Notes under the pieces: model-generated
Told to the model about the DNA's origin: nothing
Seen by the model: only the letters and a program-made list of their open reading frames with translations
Database searches by the model: none
NCBI GenBank assembly: GCA_000715685.1
Contig: KL569407.1
Coordinates: 3,370-12,174 of the forward strand
Direction: 5' to 3'
DNA: 8,805 nucleotides
Origin: Streptomyces lilacinus
Lineage (GTDB): Bacteria; Actinomycetota; Actinomycetes; Streptomycetales; Streptomycetaceae
Shown: piece after piece, positions 5,619 to 8,805 of the stretch
How positions within the stretch are numbered: the first letter of the stretch is position 1
Layout of the letters: every line of letters starts with the position of its first letter
Translations under genes and position numbers: made by a program

Positions 5619-7361
5619 AAAGCGTCCACCAAAGAGCCCAGCACTGCCGCCAACGCGGTGGAGCTCGCGGGCATCACGAAGCGGTTCCCCGGAGTCGTGG
5701 CCAACCACGACATCCACCTCACGGTCCGTCGCGGCACCGTCCACGCCCTCTGCGGCGAGAACGGCGCCGGCAAGTCGACCCTGATGAAGATCCTCTACGG
5801 CATGCAGAAGCCGGACGAGGGCACCATCACGCTCGACGGCGAGCAGGTCTCCCTGCACACGCCGGCCGACGCCATCGCGCGCGGCATCGGCATGGTGCAC
5901 CAGCACTTCATGCTCGCCGACAACCTCACGGTCCTCGAGAACGTCGTCCTCGGCGCCGAGAAGATGCACGGCATCGGCAACAAGGCCCGCGCCCGGATCA
6001 AGGAGATCTCCGACGCGTACGGCCTGGGCGTGCGCCCCGACGTCCTCGTCGAGGACCTCGGCGTCGCCGACCGCCAGCGCGTGGAGATCCTCAAGGTCCT
6101 CTACCGCGGTGCCCGCACGCTGATCCTCGACGAGCCGACCGCCGTCCTGGTCCCCCAGGAGGTCGACGCGCTCTTCGACAACCTGCGCGAGCTCAAGGCC
6201 GAGGGCCTGACGGTCATCTTCATCTCGCACAAGCTCGGCGAGGTGCTCTCCGTCGCCGACGACATCACCGTGATCCGGCGCGGCACCACCGTGGGCACCG
6301 CGATCCCCAGCGAGACCACGCCCAAGCAGCTGGCCGAGCTGATGGTCGGCGAGGAACTGCCCTCGCCGGAGACCCGTGAGTCCACGGTCACCGACGTGCC
6401 GATGCTCACCGTCGACGGCCTGCACCTGTCGGCCACCGACTCCGACGGCGTCGTCCGCGCGGTGCTCGACGGCATCTCCTTCACCATCCACAAGGGCGAG
6501 GTCCTCGGCCTCGCGGGCGTGGAGGGCAACGGCCAGGCCGAGCTCGTCGAGGCCATCATGGGCATGCGGCACCCGGACGGCGGCTCCGTCACCCTGGACG
6601 GCGCCGACATCACCCAGGCCCCCACGCGCAAGCGCCGCGAGGACGGCATCGGGTACATCCCGGAGGACCGCCACCGCCACGGCCTGCTGCTCGAGGCCCC
6701 GCTGTGGGAGAACCGCATCCTCGGCCACGTCACCGAGAAGCCCAACAGCAAGAAGGGCCTCATCGACATCAAGGCCGCCCGCGCCGACACGGAGCGGATC
6801 GTCCGCGAGTACGACGTGCGCACCCCCGGCATCGAGGTCACTGCGGCCTCGCTGTCCGGCGGCAACCAGCAGAAGCTGATCGTCGGCCGCGAGATGAGCC
6901 ACGAGCCCAAGCTCCTCATCGCCGCCCACCCCACCCGGGGCGTGGACGTCGGCGCGCAGGCGCAGATCTGGGACCAGATCCGCGAGGCGCGCCGCGAGGG
7001 CCTGGCGGTGCTGCTGATCTCCGCCGACCTGGACGAGCTGATCGGCCTCTCCGACACCCTGCGGGTGATGTTCCGCGGCCGTCTGGTCGCCGACGCGGAC
7101 CCCGCGACGATCACCCCGGAGGAGCTGGGCTCGGCCATGACCGGCGCGGCGTCCGGCCACCTCGAGCACCACGAGGCCGGGGAGGCCCCGGAGGCCCCCG
7201 AGGCCGGCGAGACGCCCGAGGCCGGCAAGGCCCCGAAGGCGCCCGAGACCCCGGAGACCCCCGAGTCCCCGGAGTCCTCCGAGTCCTCCGAGTCCTCCGA
7301 GGACAGCGAAAACCCCAACGAGAACCCGAACGAGAACGAGGAAGGCGGTGACGCGAAGTGA
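5616..7361 (+). CDS. nucleoside ABC importer ATP-binding protein with two ATPase domains and an acidic tail
   Basis: The product has 581 residues from ATC 5616, or 567 from the conventional GTG 5658; I prefer 5616 because of its Shine-Dalgarno. It is a double-domain sugar/nucleoside-type ATPase (YufO/RbsA-like) that powers import. Numbering from 5616: domain 1 has Walker A GENGAGKST (47-55, K53), Q-loop Q96 and Walker B ILDEPT (D172, E173), but a degenerate signature LGVAD (148-152). Domain 2 has a degenerate Walker A (GVEGNGQ at 301-307, lysine replaced) and Walker B (A437, H438 for Asp-Glu), but an intact LSGGNQQ (from 413). Domain 1's nucleotide site would thus pair with domain 2's signature as the single active site, a pattern known in this family. 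From about residue 520 a low-complexity acidic tail runs to the end; I do not recall it as a family feature. The stop overlaps the permease GTG by 4 nt. Confidence 0.9.
   Translation: MKASTKEPSTAANAVELAGITKRFPGVVANHDIHLTVRRGTVHALCGENGAGKSTLMKILYGMQKPDEGTITLDGEQVSLHTPADAIARGIGMVHQHFMLADNLTVLENVVLGAEKMHGIGNKARARIKEISDAYGLGVRPDVLVEDLGVADRQRVEILKVLYRGARTLILDEPTAVLVPQEVDALFDNLRELKAEGLTVIFISHKLGEVLSVADDITVIRRGTTVGTAIPSETTPKQLAELMVGEELPSPETRESTVTDVPMLTVDGLHLSATDSDGVVRAVLDGISFTIHKGEVLGLAGVEGNGQAELVEAIMGMRHPDGGSVTLDGADITQAPTRKRREDGIGYIPEDRHRHGLLLEAPLWENRILGHVTEKPNSKKGLIDIKAARADTERIVREYDVRTPGIEVTAASLSGGNQQKLIVGREMSHEPKLLIAAHPTRGVDVGAQAQIWDQIREARREGLAVLLISADLDELIGLSDTLRVMFRGRLVADADPATITPEELGSAMTGAASGHLEHHEAGEAPEAPEAGETPEAGKAPKAPETPETPESPESSESSESSEDSENPNENPNENEEGGDAK
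7173..7346 (+). repeat. low-complexity repeats coding for the acidic ATPase tail
   Basis: The stretch is built from imperfect short units in frame: GAG-GCC-GGG/GGC and GAG-GCC-CC (EAG, EAP), then EAGK, APK, ETP twice, ESP, ESS three times in tandem (GAGTCCTCC), EDSEN, PNEN twice, NEE. Glutamate falls at about every third residue, giving a strongly acidic, disordered tail. The third-base pattern fits coding sequence, so it is translated. Tandem units such as GAGTCCTCC suggest growth by replication slippage. Confidence 0.75.
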
Positions 7362-8464
7362 AGAAGTTCGACAAGAACAAGCTGATCCTGGGCCTTGCCG
7401 CCCCGGTTCTGGCGATCGTCACCGCCCTGGTGATCACGTCGGTCATCATCGGGGTCACCGGTAAGGACCCGTTCCACGCCTACCAGGTCATGGTGGACTT
7501 CGGCTCGAAGTCCGACAGCCAGGTCTGGATCATCAACAAGGCGACGCCGTACTACCTGTCCGCGCTGGCGGTGGCCATCGGCTTCCGGATGAACCTGTTC
7601 AACATCGGTGTCGACGGCCAGTACCGCATCGCGGCCTTCTTCGCCGCGGTCGTCGGCGGCTCGCTGGCGCTGCCGGGCTTCATCCAGATCCCGGTGATCA
7701 TCCTGGTCGCCATGGCGGTCGGCGCGATCTGGGCCGGCATCGCCGGTCTGCTGAAGGTCACCCGCAACGTCAACGAGGTCATCAGCACCATCATGCTGAA
7801 CGCCATCGGCGCCTCGATCATCGGTTACCTCCTGCAGGACGGCCGGCTCGCGGAGAAGGAGGGCAACCTGATCCACACGCCCTACCTGCCCGACTCCGCG
7901 CACTTCTTCGAGATCCCGACCCAGCCGAAGCCGATCTTCGGCTTCGTGGTGATCGCGGCCCTCGCCGGTGCCGCCTACTGGTTCGTGCTCAACCGCACCC
8001 GCTTCGGCTTCGACCTGCGCACCGTCGGTCGGTCCGAGTCGGCCGCCCAGGCCAGCGGCGTGAGCGTCAAGCGCATGATCATCACCGCCATGCTGCTCTC
8101 CGGCGCCATGGCCGGCCTCGTCGGCATGCCGACCCTGCTCGGCGTCTCGTACAACTACGGCACCGACTTCCCCACCGGCATCGGCTTCACCGGTATCGCC
8201 ATCGCGCTCCTCGGTCGCAACAACCCCATCGGCATGGCGCTCGCCGCCCTGCTCTGGGGCTTCCTGGAGCGCACCGGCACCCAGCTGGAGTTCGAGGGCT
8301 ACGCCCAGGAGATCGTCGGCGTGATCCAGGGCGTCATCGTCCTGTGCGTCGTCATCGCCTACGAGATCGTGCGCCGCTACGGCCTCAAGGCCCAGCAGCG
8401 CAAGGTCGGCGAGGAGCTCGCCGCCCAGGCCCGCAAGAGCGACAAGGCGGAGGCCTCCGCATGA
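7358..8464 (+). CDS. nucleoside ABC importer permease 1
   Basis: The 368-residue product is a branched-chain/ribose-type permease (PF02653) of the BMP nucleoside importer group. It forms half of the membrane channel with the next gene product. After a basic start (MKKFDKNK) comes a first membrane helix (about 9-31), an outside loop, and further helices at about 60-80, 85-105, 107-130, 195-215, 238-262, 275-305 and 318-340. Family blocks are visible: NLFNIGVDGQYRIAAFFA, NVNEVISTIMLNAI (coupling-helix region) and GIGFTGIAIALLGRNNP. The C-terminus, KAQQRKVGEELAAQARKSDKAEASA, is a charged cytoplasmic tail. GTG 7358 overlaps the ATPase stop (GTGA), and AGGAAGG lies about 12 nt upstream, so translation is probably coupled. 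Its own TGA overlaps the next ATG (ATGA). Length is normal. Confidence 0.9.
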   Translation: MKKFDKNKLILGLAAPVLAIVTALVITSVIIGVTGKDPFHAYQVMVDFGSKSDSQVWIINKATPYYLSALAVAIGFRMNLFNIGVDGQYRIAAFFAAVVGGSLALPGFIQIPVIILVAMAVGAIWAGIAGLLKVTRNVNEVISTIMLNAIGASIIGYLLQDGRLAEKEGNLIHTPYLPDSAHFFEIPTQPKPIFGFVVIAALAGAAYWFVLNRTRFGFDLRTVGRSESAAQASGVSVKRMIITAMLLSGAMAGLVGMPTLLGVSYNYGTDFPTGIGFTGIAIALLGRNNPIGMALAALLWGFLERTGTQLEFEGYAQEIVGVIQGVIVLCVVIAYEIVRRYGLKAQQRKVGEELAAQARKSDKAEASA

Positions 8465-8788
8465 GTACGACCTTCACCGCCGCCCTCTCCGAGAAGCTGA
8501 GCGGCAAGAACAAGCCGGGGCGCAAGAAGCTCTCCTACCCCGTCGTCCTGCTGGGCCTCGCGGGCGCGCTGATCCTGCTGTCCGCGCTGCGGGCCGTCAC
8601 CGGCGCCGGCGACCTCACCTCCTCCGGCCAGTGGTCCGGCGCGCTCGGCGCGGCCGTGCCCATCGGCCTCGCCGGCCTGGCCGGCCTCTGGTCCGAGCGG
8701 GCCGGTGTCGTCAACATCGGCCTCGAGGGCATGATGATGCTCGGCACCTTCTCCGCCGGCTGGATGGGCTGGCAGCACGGCCCGTGGG
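8461..8788 (+). CDS. nucleoside ABC importer permease 2, 3' partial
   Basis: The frame starts at ATG 8461, overlapping the previous stop by 4 nt, and is cut off by the contig end. About 109 genomic codons are present. Features: a basic cytoplasmic lead (SEKLSGKNKPGRKKL), a first membrane helix YPVVLLGLAGALILLSAL (about 25-42), a loop GAGDLTSSGQWSGAL, then AAVPIGLAGLAGLWSERAGVVNIGLEGMMMLGTFSAGW. The ERAGVVNIGLEGMM block is the hallmark of the second permease in BMP-type nucleoside importers (PF02653). The frame formally stays open to 8805, but bases from 8789 are adapter and must not be translated. The complete protein should be about 400 residues or a little more. Confidence 0.85.
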
Positions 8789-8805
8789 CTGTCTCTTATA
8801 CACAT
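8789..8805. other. Nextera (Tn5 mosaic end) adapter remnant at contig end
   Basis: CTGTCTCTTATACACAT is identical to the first 17 bases of the Nextera transposase read-through adapter. Its GC content is abruptly lower than that of the flanking sequence and it sits exactly at the end of the window. Read on the minus strand it encodes MCIRDS, a well-known artefact peptide. It is library sequence, not genome. Confidence 0.97.

Noticed and set aside
7173..7346. The tail repeats as a CRISPR or intergenic tandem array
   Set aside because: Units are short, imperfect, have no spacers and stay in the ATPase reading frame to its stop codon.
5421..7903. Long minus-strand open frames (5421-7172 and 6101-7903, nearly 600 codons each)
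   Set aside because: They lie opposite well-identified ABC genes, have biased low-complexity composition (V/D/G/A/L- or S/R/P-rich) and no family motifs. Long antisense frames are expected in DNA this GC-rich.
8377..8805. Minus-strand open frame beginning MCIRDS
   Set aside because: The start lies in the Nextera adapter and the rest is antisense to the two permease genes.

Overview
The window is high-GC actinobacterial DNA, almost certainly Streptomyces. GC is very high with strong GC bias at third codon positions, GTG starts are frequent, -10 elements look like TANNNT, and the hairpins are GC-rich without U-tracts. All seven genes I support are on the + strand. From memory, unchecked, the order resembles the S. 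coelicolor region around SCO4880-SCO4887. The right end is a contig end: the last 17 bases (8789-8805) are Nextera transposase adapter, so genomic sequence stops at about 8788.

Region 1 (2-2902) is the end of a nonulosonic-acid (sialic-acid-like) cassette. It holds a 5'-truncated CMP-nonulosonate synthetase fused to a HAD phosphatase domain, a NeuB-type synthase lacking the C-terminal antifreeze-like (SAF) domain, and a polysialyltransferase-like glycosyltransferase. Together they could condense PEP with a mannose-type acceptor, dephosphorylate the product, activate it with CTP and transfer it to a surface polymer. The missing SAF domain and the intact HAD motifs make Kdn a better guess than N-acetylneuraminate. 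Kdn teichulosonic acids are known cell-wall polymers of Streptomyces.

Region 2 (2969-4250) is a single M20D-family amidohydrolase gene with what looks like its own promoter. The -10 lies 7 bp before the GTG, the layout of a leaderless transcript. Its link to either neighbour is unknown.

Region 3 (4309-8788) is a BMP-type nucleoside ABC importer: lipoprotein binding protein, double ATPase, permease 1 and a partial permease 2. The last three overlap by 4 nt at each junction. A 248-nt gap between the binding-protein gene and the first GTG of the ATPase gene carries two strong hairpins, a second promoter and two palindromic sites. The core ACRCGYGT abuts the -10 of both the binding-protein and ATPase promoters, suggesting one regulator controls both units. 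The ATPase has two oddities: its only well-placed Shine-Dalgarno points to an in-frame AUC codon rather than the downstream GTG, and its C-terminus is an acidic, repetitive E/P/S/N-rich tail of about 62 residues.

No tRNA, rRNA, CRISPR array, insertion sequence or integrase was seen. The most useful observations are the shared operator, the AUC start, the Kdn-type reading of region 1 and the adapter at the contig end.
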